DNA of 64,000 nt, from positions 33,158,912-33,222,911 of the forward strand of contig OY294067.1 of assembly GCA_958510875.1 (NCBI GenBank), read 5' to 3'. Below the pieces are notes generated by a model. The model was not told where the DNA came from, did not search any database, and worked only from the letters and a program-made list of their open reading frames with translations. Source of the stretch: Endomychus coccineus (taxonomy: Eukaryota > Arthropoda > Insecta > Coleoptera > Endomychidae). Shown piece by piece: positions 24,995 to 37,770 of the stretch. How positions within the stretch are numbered: position 1 is the first letter of the stretch; each line of letters starts with the position of its first letter. The position numbers were made by a program, and so were the translations under genes.

Positions 24995-25612
24995 ATTTAT
25001 TACGTTTTTATTAGCTCGCTTCCTTCTCTGCCTGTTTAGTCGGGCGAAATTTTGCAATTGATTTTAAACTAATTTTCCGATAAGGTGGAGACTTGAGACT
25101 TCAAACATAGCTCAGAACTGGATGACAATGCAATATTAACTCGCTTTCTTGTCTGTCCGCCCTTTAGGGTTTCGTACTGAACCTTATTATGTTTGTTCGG
25201 GTGGAAAAATTTTGCAATTGATTTTATACTAACTTACCGACGAGGGACTTGAAACTTTGAACATAGCCCAAAACTGGATGACAATGCAACATTAGCTCGC
25301 TTGTTGGTTTTGTCTGTCTGTCCTTTAGGGCTCTGTGAGAAGCCTTATTATGTACGTTCGGGCGGAAGAATCCTGCAATGGATTTTAAACTAATTTCCCG
25401 ATGAGGTAGAGATTCGAAAATTCAACCATAGATCAGAATTGGATGACAATGCAATATTAACTTGCTTCCTTGTCTGTCTACCATTTGGGGTTTCGTACGG
25501 ATCCTTATTACGTTTGTTCGGGTGGAAAAATTTTGCAATTGATTTTATACTAACTTGAAACTTTAAACATAGCTCAAAACTGGATGACAATGCAACATAA
25601 TAGTCAGATTGG
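24995..25612 (+). repeat. ~160-bp tandem array, family T (forward)
   Basis: Four units with landmarks at about 25065, 25228, 25389 and 25548. Each has GATGACAATGCAATATTAAC, CTTTCTTGTCTGTC, TTTAGGGTTTCGTA, a TTCGGGYGGAA block and TTTTGCAATTGATTTTA. The same unit recurs in reverse orientation at 42036-43105. The GGGTTTCGTAC and GTCTGTCTGTC words are common in insect transposon-borne repeats. Confidence 0.9.
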
Positions 25613-25745
25613 TTTATATCGTTATTTAGGGCTTGTTTAACCTAGCAATGATGCCCGTGGTTACGTAGTATTCCGTGTCACCCTTCTTTGACATTCTTCA
25701 TGATAAATTTGTAATGGATATGCCTCTCTAGGCTAGTCTTGGTGA
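25602..25745. repeat. dispersed repeat R2, copy 2
   Basis: Collinear with 14838-14985 (see that entry). It abuts the end of the family T array, whereas copy 1 has no array beside it. Confidence 0.65.
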
Positions 25746-27640
25746 GATAAAGGATTCATTATTGATCTGGGTGAACTTGAATAAAGCCGAAATTCTCATT
25801 TACTGCTTTAGGGGAGTACGAAGTAAATCATCTGATATTGCATGAACAGATTATTCATTCAAAACCTGCATCATCAATATTCAGTTGACTATTATCTGAT
25901 TTAATTGTTCTCTTGCAAATTTCTAAATTAACTCACCCATTTTCTTTAAGACTATCATGTTTTTCAATATAATTTGTAGTATAAGTTATCAAAACTTTGT
26001 CATTAAGTAAACTACTATCCAAATATTCTCTTTCTGATTTTAATATTGTATTTCATCAGTTCTCTTCAAGATTTCAATTTTTGTGATAATTTTTATTATA
26101 CAATTTTGTAAGATAAACATAATCAGTTGTGGGATTGTATTGATTATTCCTGATTTATTTATTTGTCCCTCAAACTTGTGGTCAAGGTATTGCTCGTATT
26201 GTTAATATTTCAGGGTTTAAATGATCGAGACGCTTCCATCCTTTTTCCCGTGTCGTGTTGTAGAGGGAAATTCCTGGCAGAGCCCTTCCTCTAAGCTCAT
26301 CCAAGTTTCAAGGACGGTCAATTTTTTGTTGTTGGAATATCCATATTTTCATGATCAACTAAAATTGTTTTCATTTACAAAGTAACTTCTTGAGATTGAA
26401 TAGTTTTCAAATTGTTTTTCATGAACGAACACTGACGTTCTCTTGAATCTTAAAATCTTATAGAGTTATTTGAGAGCATGCGAAATATCTTATTTGCATC
26501 TCACATTTGCTAGATATTGTTGACTCTAATATTTTTCATCGTAATCAAAAGCAAATTTACTTGTATTATGATAATCATCATAATGTTTTTGCTGAAGTAT
26601 TTTCGATAGCGGTATTCCCCATGGCTCTGATACTTTATTCGATAAAGTGATCATTTTGAATCATTCATTTACTCAGTAGCAAGCCAGAATTGTGAAAAGT
26701 TGAAGCACTTTGTGTGTGGTTATATAGAACTCTCATCCTGTTCTATTCACATTTCTGCAAATCTGAATTAATAGCATCTTCCAACTCTTATTCCTAAGTT
26801 ACGGCGAGTTCTCACGGAATCATTTCACGGCAGCCATAAATATTGCTAACTGGGACATTTTCTTACTTCGAAAGCGACGTAACAAGTTTAATATATTCTC
26901 GCTGTTATTAAGTGCCGAGATGTTTCATTTTGTACTTCTAAAAGCGGATCCGCTGATGATATTACAAATGAACCGAAAATTTAGATGTTTGGTAATCTGA
27001 TGATCGAATGCGGGTTATCTGAAAAGAGATACTCAAGGGAAAATTGCTTTAAAAGAGATTTTAATCTGCATTATAGGCTCGTCTTTGACGATTTCCATTC
27101 TCTGGCAAATTGGGTTGCTGGAAACTTACTTTCGTTACTCCGCTCGAAATATACTTCTTGGAAATGTATCGTTTAAATTAAATGATATTAGGTAAAAATC
27201 CATTTTATTTGAAGTCTAATTCACAAGATATGATATTCTCATGATACTTAGAAGTTTATTCGCTTGAAGAAATATATGAACCGATATTTTCAAGCACATC
27301 CTAAATGAAGTCAAGCGTATTCCTCTTCAACTGAGAAAGCGTAATAATTGAATAATTCAACAATTTTACTTTTATCGTTCTTTAATCATACTACGTACAA
27401 TACTGTTCTAAATCAGAAATGTTACATGAACTATGAATATAATTCAATCGATATCTCATCATGCCAACGTTGCTAACTTCATGAGAACTTTAAGTTTGAT
27501 TAGGAAAAAAATTAAGTACACGGAATGCTTAATAATGCTCACCTTGCCGATTGCACTATGGGGTAGATTTTATTGAGGTAATCGGAAAAAAAGTCGTGGT
27601 TACAGAGTCTATTGACAAAACGGACAAAGGAGAGAAAAAC
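25746..27640. other. no gene recognised
   Basis: AT-rich sequence. Short frames such as 26985-27176 have no recognisable content. Confidence 0.35.
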
Positions 27641-28640
27641 CATATCTTTATTATAATTAACTGATCCATAGACCACTAACTTGAAACATAACAATTTTTC
27701 TTGTTTTAATAATGAATAATTAATTTATATAAACCTTTTATTTATTTAATTAATAGAATGAAAATTGAAGATCCTTCAAATTATTTGAAAATGTATTCCC
27801 CAATTTTGAATATAATAAATGATCAATCAATCTACAGTTCTTATTTATTCAATTAATAAAATAAAAATTAACAATATTTCCCTACAAATCATTTAAAAAT
27901 GTAATTTCTAATTATATATCTGAATAACTTTGTGATATTCCGAAGCTATGAAAATTTTATAAATTAATTAATAATATTAATAAAATTATAATAAAAAATC
28001 ACAAACTTTGAAATTTCATCTAAAAAACGATATAGATGGAAATGTTTTAATTGAATACAATTGTATCTACTTATAAATAAATAAACATATTTTATTAATT
28101 TAACAAAACTGTATTTTGATCAAATAAAAAATAAATGTACATTTTTAATGATAAAATTAATAAACTTATAATTAAACTATTCAAATAACATTAATAAATA
28201 ATTCATATTTAATAATAAAAATACGGAACGTAATTGTATTTAGTAAATAGATTTTATAAATATTATGAAGCATTTCTGCCTAACGTTTTTTATTCCAGTA
28301 TTCATCTTGAATTTTTTTTCAACTGAAAAAATTGAATATTTGAAAATTAAAATAGCTACAAATATTTGAGAAATATTGAATAAAATCAATTCCCTACAAA
28401 CTAATAAATTTAACTAGATATTTTAATAATAAATAGTTAATTTATACTTTTTAATTGTTTCATTAACGAAATAAAAATTGATAATAACTACAATTCTTCA
28501 AAATTTGATTCTTTATTACAAATATGAATAAATTTGTTGTATAAAACCATAGACATTTAATAAATTTATCAGTAAAATTACTTAGAATAGAAAATTGTAA
28601 AGAGGTATCTCAAAAACTATACAATTGATTTCACATATTG
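27640..28640. repeat. very AT-rich, loosely repetitive block
   Basis: About 1 kb dominated by A and T with recurring phrases such as TTTATTTAATTAATAGAATG, ATAAAAATTAACAATA and CAAATTATTTGAAAATGTA near 27740, 27845 and 28450. Copies are loose and unevenly spaced, so this is degenerate repeat or simple AT-rich DNA. No frame of interest. Confidence 0.5.
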
Positions 28641-30353
28641 AATAGGATAAATTACTTTTGTTGTTTCAGGGTAGCTGATTATGCAAATTTCACCTGCTGC
28701 CGTAATCATTAGTGAATAATAATCGACTTTGCCCAGTAGTAGGAAATAACATACAACAATAAATTATAACTTAGTCAGATAATTGATGCCACAGGTGTTT
28801 AGTCAAGAACATTCATATTGAAAGATAAATTCAGAAAACATTCATTTCGTATCTAGATCAATAATGTGAGAACATGGCGATTCCAATGCCAGTCCTTCAG
28901 AGCATTATTGCAATATATGGGTTATTTGAAAATAATGTTTCGATATTTGAAAATCTTATTCCTCAGAGGATGTTAAGACAAAAGTACATAATAGCAGGGT
29001 GACTGTGAAAGGCATGAGTTATACCGGGTGTAACAGGATCATGGTTCCCTTTCTCCTTTAGTTTTGAAGATGATAGTTTGAAATTTCAGATATCCTATAT
29101 ACTGATAAAGAGCGGCACTCTTTGACATCCAAGTGACATTTTATGACTCCCGGTCTTGCAATTTATCTCCATTTTTCCGTTACAAATTAAATATTCTGCG
29201 GCATCATTGTTGGCCTCTATACGGAATTGATTATCAAGACGAATAGAATGATTTGTCGCTGGACGTTGTCTATTAAGATATCGTTCAACACTTTTTTGTA
29301 CATTCCCCATAAATAATTAGCATGTCCACTCTTTCACCGCTTGTGTAGATTTGCGGCATTTTGGACACATTAACAAGAATCTTAAGCAATTTTTAATGAC
29401 CCAATAAAAACACTAGTAAACCAACAAATGGTTGACAAGGTAAATATTTCTTGTTTTCAAAGCTACCTTAATTACTTCTTAACATTTAACTAGAACAAAA
29501 CTGTATTATTTTATTCAATTTTATCTGTAATTTTGTTTGTATTCATCTCTCATTTTAATAGACATATGAAAAAATTCCTCATTGATGGTACTAATTAATG
29601 GTATCACTGTACCAATATAATTCTATTTGAAAAAATTGAGTTTTACTCCAAAAACCATTTTTATGAACTTTATTCTTTCATAAATCATATAATTTAGTAG
29701 TTTTGACTGGATTTTGATTTTTCGAGCGTTATTCGGGTCATTTAGAATGATAATAAATCGGAACCATCATGTCACATTTAAACGGAAAAAAACATATAAT
29801 AAAAAAATTGACGTTAGAAGTGTCACTTATTTTTTATAGTGTTTTATGGTTTATTAAAATACTGTATATCTGAATGTATTTCAGTTGATGATGAGAAAAT
29901 TGTGTGATTATTTTATATACTGGAATTTTACATCTTTTCTCAATTAATTCCATCAAAAATGTATTTCACAGATGTTTTAACTTACGTTTATTGTAAGAAA
30001 AATATTCGTTCCCTATACATTTTGTTTGTAGTTTTTATTACGTGATAATTACTGATATTCATCCAATTACTCAATTTGTAATATTCGTCCCGGCTTATTT
30101 ATTTCACACTTTATTTTTACAACTGCGTTATATTATTCTAATTCGATTATTTTGGCTAAGAATAACACCTTTTTTCCACTCAAGTTGAAAAGCTTTAAAA
30201 TCATATCAAATATATGTCTTTGATAATGGCTGCAACGCATTTAAAAAGTGTTTTGGATAATTAACAGTCTAAGTAGAGAAAGGTGTTAGTATAAAATGAA
30301 TTATATAATATTACGTTCCACATATAGTAGTACGTTATATTATTTGATGGTAA
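28641..30353. other. no gene recognised
   Basis: AT-rich. The minus-strand frame 29095-29310 (71 codons) has no recognised motif. It lies just beyond a CCGGGTGTAACAGGATC sequence at 29024, of unknown meaning. Confidence 0.3.
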
Positions 30354-30364
30354 CATATAGACAA
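30354..30364. repeat. left target-site duplication of the LINE
   Basis: CATATAGACAA, repeated exactly at 31348-31358. Confidence 0.85.
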
Positions 30365-31347
30365 TTATTGTACGTCTCATACTTGTCCCAAAAACCCTAT
30401 TCTAGATAGAGGAATTTGCAGCAACGAAACTCTCACCCTACTGCCACCATGTAGGTTCGTATGGTTCACAGACGGTTCCAAGGTAGGTCAGGCTCCTGGA
30501 GAGGGAGTGTACATAGAAAGGCCAAATGTTACTATCTCAGTGAACCTAGGCGCTTACTGTAAGGTATTTCAGGCGGAAATCTATGCAATATTGACTTGCG
30601 CCATGGAAAACCTAAGAAAAAACTATGTAAATAGGCGCATGTACAGCCGGTCGGCCCTAGGAGAGCTCTCAAGTCACCTAGAGTCATATCAAGGCACGTC
30701 AAAGAATGCAGGGATACACAGGCTGAACTAGCCAGGAGAAATGAAGTCCAACTCATCTGGATCCATGGACACAGTGGAGTTGAATTAGGATATGAAAAGG
30801 GTGACTGTCGGACCGGAGCCTATGGTCGTTCTATCAAATTGCGTGGGGGATTTTGCCCTTCTGGGTCAACTGAACAAATAGTGGTCTGACTTGTGGCAAA
30901 AGTCACCACGTATGTGGCAGGCTAAGTTCCTTATCAAAGAGCCTGTTCCTAGGTTCTCGAAGCAACTCCTTTCTCTAAGCAGAAGGGATATCAGAGAGAT
31001 AACTGGAATCCTAACGGATCACTGTCGTCTTAACTAACACCTCCATACTATGGGCATCGCAGATGATCCTATATGTGGGAAATGCAGAGAGGTGGAAGAA
31101 ACTGCTTCTCACATCCTGTTGAAATGCCATGCTCTGAAATCCCTGAGGCACCGTTACTCCGGCGAAGCAGAAATGCTCCCAGAAAAAGTTATGGAAGCCA
31201 GCGTTAGCAATGGCCGGAATTTCTGGCGAGTCACAAACCTGCTAGAATAAAATAAGCTTCTGACCATGACGTGCACAATGGGCCAAAGTAAGTGGCCTAA
31301 TGTATCTAGGAGCCAATCCAACTTACTCATTTGATGATGATGATAAG
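30365..31347 (+). mobile_element. 5'-truncated non-LTR retrotransposon with RNase H
   Basis: The frame from about 30440 reads FVWFTDGSKVGQAPGEGVYI, the first RNase H block with its catalytic Asp, then KVFQAEIYAI with the conserved Glu, and after a frameshift the region around 30735-30785 gives ELARRNEVQLIWIHGHSGVE, the late RNase H block. Further on, TGILTDHCRLN and the frame at 31050-31250 (GIADDPICGKCREVEETASHILLKCHAL) form the Cys-His tail seen in I-, LOA- and R1-like LINEs. It ends in TGATGATGATGATAAG, a short-repeat 3' tail like that of I-type elements. Perfect 11-bp duplications flank it, so both insertion boundaries are fixed: a 983-bp 5'-truncated copy, with frameshifts and stops. Confidence 0.88.
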
Positions 31348-31358
31348 CATATAGACAA
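31348..31358. repeat. right target-site duplication of the LINE
   Basis: CATATAGACAA, identical to 30354-30364, directly after the TGA-repeat tail. Confidence 0.85.
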
Positions 31359-32214
31359 CATTTTGAATTCTAAACGCTTTGCTTTCAGGCCCAACTAAGG
31401 GGATTCTGTATAGTGACAATTTAGATGTTAAATCCGTGTACATTTCAACTACACTTTCGTAACCGTCCGAATGTCGTGAATTCTCAACAAGATCTGAGGA
31501 TGTGAACTGGAAATACAGTATAGGTGATAATCATATAACCTAGGAAAAATATGCTAATCGGAAACGATTGAAGATTGTCGACATAAAATTTGGTAGAAAA
31601 CGTGAATTTTATTGCCGCTGCAACATCCACGCAACGTTGCGGTCGTCAGTTTTTACAACAGACATGATAATATTTGTTGCCTTGATAATAAAATAATGTA
31701 GATACGAGTTATTATTATATTGATGCAAATTTTGTATTCCCATCCAAATGTTATTTTATGCCCTGGAGACAAAGTTCGTTCTCCTCCATCCCTTTGCCTG
31801 GTTTGATTATATTTGTTTGCTCGGAATAAATCCACTAACATCTCTGCTCGCAGTGCGATGGTCGACGAACATTGTTCAATGGGGTATCGTGAATAATCCC
31901 AGTATTGTGTGTCGGTCTGATGTACTATAAACTTGATAAATGGATGCAATACCAAGTCACTCAATTCAAACACTAATTTGAAACAACTGAAACAGGCTTC
32001 TCCCTATATCGCAAATTGTGCTCCCCACTTTAGATTCTACTGCAACATGAGCACTTTTAAAGTATGCTCAACCGATCTCTAAGATTCTTCGCGATATAAT
32101 TTGTTCCGGGCGTTTCCGCGGTCAAATCCTCTTGAATGACCTTGATTACAGCAGTGCTGCAACAAGGAAATCTTTCGATTCGCGCCACTTTATAAATTGC
32201 GCCCCCCACTCAAA
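31359..32214. other. no gene recognised
   Basis: The 106-codon minus-strand frame at 31653-31973 has no recognised motif and an opposite frame of 60 codons, so coding is doubtful. A GC-richer stretch at 31980-32212 contains two copies of an AAATTGYGCYCCCCACT word (about 32014 and 32195). Confidence 0.3.
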
Positions 32215-34250
32215 ACAACAAATGATACATAATTTTCTTGAAGGAGTTCATTCAACAAAAATTTGAAAATAATCAAGTCTGAAATAAATGCATGAAAATT
32301 CAAGTACATCGTGAGAAAATAACAATATCAATTCTGAACTAGATAACAAAATTTCACGATCTACGTAAAAAAATGGATAACATTAAAATTAAATTTTTCC
32401 AAACTTCAAATTATACATAATTTTCATGAAGGATATTATTCAACAAAAATTAAAAAATCAACTCGAAAATAAATGCATAAAAATTCACGTACAACGTGGG
32501 AGAATAGCAATAACAATTTTGAAGTAGATAAGAAATTTTCACGATTTACGTGATAAAATAGATAATATTAAAATTTAATTTTTTCAAACTTCAACTGAGA
32601 CAAATGATTGATGAGACTTCCAACAAATTATACACAATTTCCATGAAGAAATTGTTTCAACAAAAATTTAAAAAAATCAACTCTGAAATAAATGCATAAA
32701 AATTCACGTACAACGTGGGAGAATAGCAATATTAATTTTGAAGTAGATAACAAAATTTCACGATCTACGTGAAAAAATGGATAACATTAAAATTAAATTT
32801 TTCCAAACTTCAAATTATACATAATTTTCATGAAGGATATTATTCAACAAAAATTAAAAAATCAACTCGAAAATAAATGCATAAAAATTCACGTACAACG
32901 TGGGAGAATAGCAATAACAATTTTGAAGTAGATAAGAAATTTTCACGATTTACGTGATAAAATAGATAATATTAAAATTTAATTTTTTCAAACTTCAACT
33001 GAGACAAATGATTGATGAGACTTCCAACAAATTATACACAATTTCCATGAAGAAATTGTTTCAACAAAAATTTAAAAAAATCAACTCTGAAATAAATGCA
33101 TAAAAATTCACGTACAACGTGGGAGAATAGCAATATTAATCTTGAAGTAGATAACAAAATTTCACGATCTACGTGAAAAAATGGATAACATTAAAATTAA
33201 ATTTTTCCAAACTTCAAATTATACATAATTTTCATGAAGGATATTATTCAACAAAAATTAAAAAATCAACTCGAAAATAAATGCATAAAAATTCACGTAC
33301 AACGTGGGAGAATAGCAATAACAATTTTGAAGTAGATAAGAAATTTTCACGATTTACGTGATAAAATAGATAATATTAAAATTTAATTTTTTCAAACTTC
33401 AACTGAGACAAATGATTGATGAGACTTCCAACAAATTATACACAATTTCCATGAAGAAATTGTTTCAACAAAAATTTAAAAAAATCAACTCTGAAATAAA
33501 TGCATAAAAATTCACGTACAACGTGGGAGAATAGCAATATTAATTTTGAAGTAGATAACAAAATTTCACGATCTACGTGAAAAAATGGATAACATTAAAA
33601 TTAAATTTTTCCAAACTTCAAATTATACATAATTTTCATGAAGGATATTATTCAACAAAAATTAAAAAATCAACTCGAAAATAAATGCATAAAAATTCAC
33701 GTACAACGTGGGAGAATAGCAATAACAATTTTGAAGTAGATAAGAAATTTTCACGATTTACGTGATAAAATAGATAATATTAAAATTTAATTTTTTCAAA
33801 CTTCAACTGAGACAAATGACTGATGAGACTTCCAACAAATTATACACAATTTCCATGAAGAAATTGTTTCAACAAAAATTTAAAAAAATCAACTCTGAAA
33901 TAAATGCATAAAAATTCACGTACAACGTGGGAGAATAGCAATATTAATTTTGAAGTAGATAAAAATGTTCACGATTTACGTGATAAAATAGATAATATTA
34001 AAATTTAATTTTTCCAAACTTCAACTGAGACAAATGATTGATGAGACTTCTAACAAATTATACATAATTTTCATGAAGAAATTTTTTCAACAAAAATGAA
34101 AAAAATCAACTCCGAAATAAATACATAAGAATTAACGTACAACGTGGGAAAAAAGCAATATCAATTTTGAAGTAGATAAAAAATTTTGACGACTTACATG
34201 AAAAAATGGATAATATTAAAGACAAATGGTTGATGGGACTTTCAACATTC
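32215..34250. repeat. higher-order satellite array, 404-bp period
   Basis: The phrase AAACTTCAAATTATACATAA starts at about 32401, 32805, 33209 and 33613, exactly 404 bp apart each time, and the intervening units are nearly identical (for example AATATTAATTTTG against AATATTAATCTTG in one unit). Each 404-bp unit holds two diverged ~200-bp halves, both with TTCACGTACAACGTGGGAG and a CACG-N5-CGTG inverted repeat. The edges (32215-32400 and 34016-34250) are diverged, the usual pattern of a satellite homogenised from the centre. No coding frames. Confidence 0.95.
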
Positions 34251-34732
34251 TAAGCTTTTGGAATTTCTATTTCAAAAAACCTATTGCTAAATTTGCTATC
34301 CGCTCTTGGTACTGAGCCGAAATCATGAACTATCTGAATATGTCTAGATGTGACAATTTAACAACATTTCTACTCAAAGAGCATGTGATTTGCCTTTACT
34401 ACTTTTTAGGCTACTTCAACAGCATTCAAAAAAAAATTGCAAAATCCGAACAGTGTTTCTCCAAATCTGTTTCATTCAGGCTTGTAATCGACTGTCCCGA
34501 AAAAACCTCTAATTCATCCGAGGAGCTGCCATATATTTCCAAACTTCCAATACATTGGCTAGTATATAAAGTCCAGCACTTTCATATAGAAGTTTTGGTG
34601 GTTACCGAAAATCGAATCATTGAGTCGTAGACACATTTGGTTTACACTGAAGCAACTTAATTAGAGAAACATTTGGATTTTGTTCCTTTTAACTAGTCGT
34701 CCACTCTGGTGTGTTTGTTGCGGTTCTTAATA
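34251..34732. other. 101-codon open frame of unknown meaning
   Basis: A plus-strand frame at 34325-34630 begins MNYLNMSRCDNL and ends NRIIES. No domain, signal or repeat was recognised, and codon use offers no support. It could be a transposon fragment or chance. Confidence 0.2.
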
Positions 34733-34984
34733 ATGACTGAGGAAGACTTACTTCTTGCAGCTGTGATACTTACTGATAAATCATGAGATCCAAAAAAAGG
34801 AAAAAGTGTGAGTTTAGACAAATTCTTCAAACCGCAAAAAGTAGGTGGGCTAAGAATAATAAATTCCCTGAAGACCGAGGACTTATTAACTGATGGGCAA
34901 CCCTTACCGAATTTTGTACATGTGTCTAATTCTTTTCCAAAATATCTACTTCAGAGTATCGACCCTACAATAAAAAAAACTTAA
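34733..34984 (+). pseudogene. Harbinger-like transposase N-terminus relic
   Basis: One frame from ATG at 34733 reads MTEEDLLLAAVILTDKS, a TGA stop, then LDKFFKPQKVGGL, and closes with LPNFVHVSNSFPKYLLQSIDPTIKK. This order resembles PIF/Harbinger transposases, which start with an acidic M-x-E-E-D-L-L-L-A stretch and have a F-x-x-L-L-x-x-I-x-P-x-I-x-K block before the catalytic core. The catalytic DDE region is not recognisable downstream, and 35017-35293 holds overlapping opposite frames (83 and 115 codons) without motifs. The call rests on short similarity and is tentative. Confidence 0.45.
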
Positions 34985-35461
34985 ATCACGCAACTTTATA
35001 CAACTTTTGTTACGACATGTTGCTCTGCTTCCTATTTCCGATTGATGTTTACCGATCGAAAAAGGAGAAATGCAACAAACCACGAATTTTTCTCCTGACA
35101 GCAGAAGCAAACTGGAATTGTGGGCGACAATCTGCAACAGCAGCGGAAAAACGGAACAGCAATAAAGAGTTCCTCGTTGTTGCTCTAGTGCGAATGCAGA
35201 TAATACTTTTGCTACTGACATGTAGAAGCGCACCGTTCCCACAGATAATTCCAATATGGGAAATATGAGATAAGAGGATGGCAGGATCGCCACATAATAA
35301 CTTGAAATTGCCAGGTGCCAGGTTCTTTAGGGGTTGTGATTGCTGATAGTGTTGTAAGATGCAAGTTGTATAATCGTAGGGCTTATCGGTTTATTAAAAT
35401 AACACTTATGGAGCTGCCTAATCTTGACTTCTCCAATCATTAATTATTATTCTAAAAGTCT

Positions 35462-35492
35462 GTTCTATTCTATTCTATTCTATTCTATTCTG
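35462..35492. repeat. pentanucleotide microsatellite
   Basis: About six tandem copies of TATTC between 35462 and 35492. Confidence 0.95.
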
Positions 35493-35609
35493 CCTATGGT
35501 AATTATATCGTAAACTATAAATACTTCCCTCTCCTTACCCTTATACTTTTTTCATTCCATAACATACATTCATATCGATGTTCACATGGATGATGTATCA
35601 ACAATAAGC

Positions 35610-35775
35610 AGACCTTGCTTATGGTGCATTATTACACATATGGTCCACTTTCTATGTTAAATCAACATCATTATATAACTTGTTGATATAACGTGTAAAG
35701 AATTAAATGAAAAGAGAAATGTTCGAAATGTACCTAATTTAGAACTTATTAAATATATATCTTATTACTCTTCCA
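35610..35775. repeat. dispersed repeat R3, copy 1 (possible LTR edge)
   Basis: Collinear with 43625-43760: shared words include ATGGTYCACT, TGTTGATATAACRTG, ACCTAATTYAGGA or similar, and ATATATCYTTATT. The TGTTGATATAAC start suggests a copia-like LTR edge, but no reverse transcriptase was found next to it. Confidence 0.5.
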
Positions 35776-35984
35776 TAACAAGGGTCTGTCACGTCTCGAG
35801 TAAAAAGCTTTGGTTTGTCCCGTCTCGATTTATCTCGAGTCTTGTACCATACTGTGTGTAATGTGAGAATGCAGTCGCCAGCTAAAATAAGTTGAAATTA
35901 CAACATCCTAGAGAGATTGAACTAAGTATCTTCCATAAAAATTATAGAATGTGCCGAGCTTGACCCAGATAATTGTTGAAAATT

Positions 35985-36205
35985 TTTTCCTGATATTTTG
36001 GCTTCGAGGCTATTCAAGCCTCAAGAAACAAATGAAAAATATTGAAGAAATTCTAGTATACACAGATTTTGAGAAAAGTAATGTCCTATCTTCCTTTAAA
36101 AATGACAGTGTTCTTCTCAAAACCTGTGCATGCAAGAATTTGTTTAATATTTTTTCTTCGTTTCTTGAAGCCTTGATAATATCAGTAATATTTCTCAATT
36201 GAATA
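35985..36205. mobile_element. small foldback (~220 bp)
   Basis: Left arm 36017-36078 and right arm 36112-36176 are reverse complements with few mismatches: CTCAAGAAACAAATGAAAAA against its relative TTTTTTCTTCGTTTCTTGAAG near 36155, and ACACAGATTTTGAGAA against TTCTCAAAACCTGTG near 36113. The opposite frames 35951-36202 plus and 36010-36237 minus are mirror translations of this palindrome, not genes. Confidence 0.75.
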
Positions 36206-37770
36206 GTGCTTGATGAACAACTCTTGATGAGAAGCACTGAAAATATCTAGATATTCAATATTTTACTTGAAAATCAAGGACTAATTATTTGCATAGAGTC
36301 GAGTATCGCAATTAATTGTACATAATTCACCATACTTACACACTTTCTATATCCACAGCATTATAACCCAAATGATCATATCTGGCTCATTACTAGTTGG
36401 ATCTTATTCGCGATATTGTGTTTGTTACCAATAGTCATAATAAACATTGAAAATCAAACAAATCTTCGTTCCACTACAAAATTTTAAAACTATTTATTGA
36501 TCTAATTTGATAATAGCTTCACCATATAATCATCATATATAAATAAAATCACTGACAATTATATACTATCTATAGCAATGCATGTTAATATCGTTCTTTC
36601 ATAAAGGATATTTGATAATACTATAGTGTGGTAACGTAAATTTGTAATAGCTGTTAGGGTAAATATCGTGAGGTAGCCCAAAATTTCTGATAATAGTTGC
36701 ATTATATTTGGAACACTTATTAGGGTCACCATGACCTACCTTCACACCAAATTTGATTCCATTCGGTGAAGATTTGACCAAAATATCCAAATTTTGATTT
36801 TTGCTCAAAAAAACTTAAAAAAATCTTATTCTGGAAGGGTCAAAACCCCAAACCTCTAAGGGGTCAAAAGAAAATAAAACTGAAAATCCGACCTCAAAAA
36901 AGGTTTAAACCCTGTTTTTGGAAAAAAAAAGGTTTGTACCCAATATTTTTGAAAATCTGGGATGTTGTTCGTCTCATCAATATGAATATTTTGAGCCGGG
37001 TCACGATTCCAGCGAATCAAGTCGCCAAACAAAACACAACTCGCCTCCACTATATTAAATTAATGGGGCTTAATAATAACTTTGGCCTTCCTGCAAATAT
37101 CTTGGGAAATATTACGTTTAGTAAATGAATGTGTCTTATCCCAATGAAGTACACATGCGTGACATAGCTGCAGACTTTTAGGGAGTAGGATGACATCGTT
37201 TCATTATGAAACTAGCGAGACGCATATACCTATTTAGTGATGTAATAGGGAATCTATTGAATTAAGTTACAGAGTATTGAAAGTATATTAGGTATCTGCT
37301 CATCAGGTAATCGAAACTGCGTCGGTAGAAGCAGAGAGTAAATTCTCCTTTGATCAAAGTGATGTGTATACTCGGCACAGTTGATGGGATACAGCAGATA
37401 ATTTGGTGTCGGTCCAATTTCAAACCGCCACTGCCTTATCGTGTTTACAATATTCTAGATCACTGGTCTTACCGAAATTCACATTAAATTTAACGTCTCT
37501 CCAATTACCCCTTTACAAACAAAGTATTTTTTTCCGTTACGACTCGATACAGATTCGAGGTCTTAGCCAAATTAGACGTTTACATCTGACATTATCCTAT
37601 TCCGTTTCAGTTCGAATATTCTATCAATTGATCATTCAGGAAACATTTTCAGCTCTATTTATTATGGTTCATCAGGCAAACTCTATTCGATTGTGTGAAT
37701 GTATGGAATATTTTTGTATTTAAAAAGTTCAAAATTGAATTGCAACTACTCTTATTAACCATGTCCTTAT
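36206..37770. other. no gene recognised
   Basis: AT-rich. Frames at 36599-36808 minus, 36934-37128 plus and 37403-37723 plus (106 codons) show nothing I can name. The segment near 36700-36800 has the look of old transposon DNA, but no partner copy was found in the window. Confidence 0.3.

Noticed and set aside
32492..33720. TTCACGTACAACGTGGGA in the satellite considered as a CENP-B box
   Set aside because: It does not match the required TTCG-N4-A-N2-CGGG spacing; the likeness is superficial.
32215..34250. Evenly spaced repeats considered as a CRISPR array
   Set aside because: The unit is a 404-bp satellite without short repeats and unique spacers, and the DNA is eukaryotic.
35951..36237. 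Overlapping 83- and 75-codon frames on opposite strands
   Set aside because: Both lie on a small foldback, so each is the mirror of the other.
36010..36240. Possible microRNA-like hairpin
   Set aside because: Arms of ~60 bp with many mismatches are better explained as a small foldback transposon; there is no evidence of processing.
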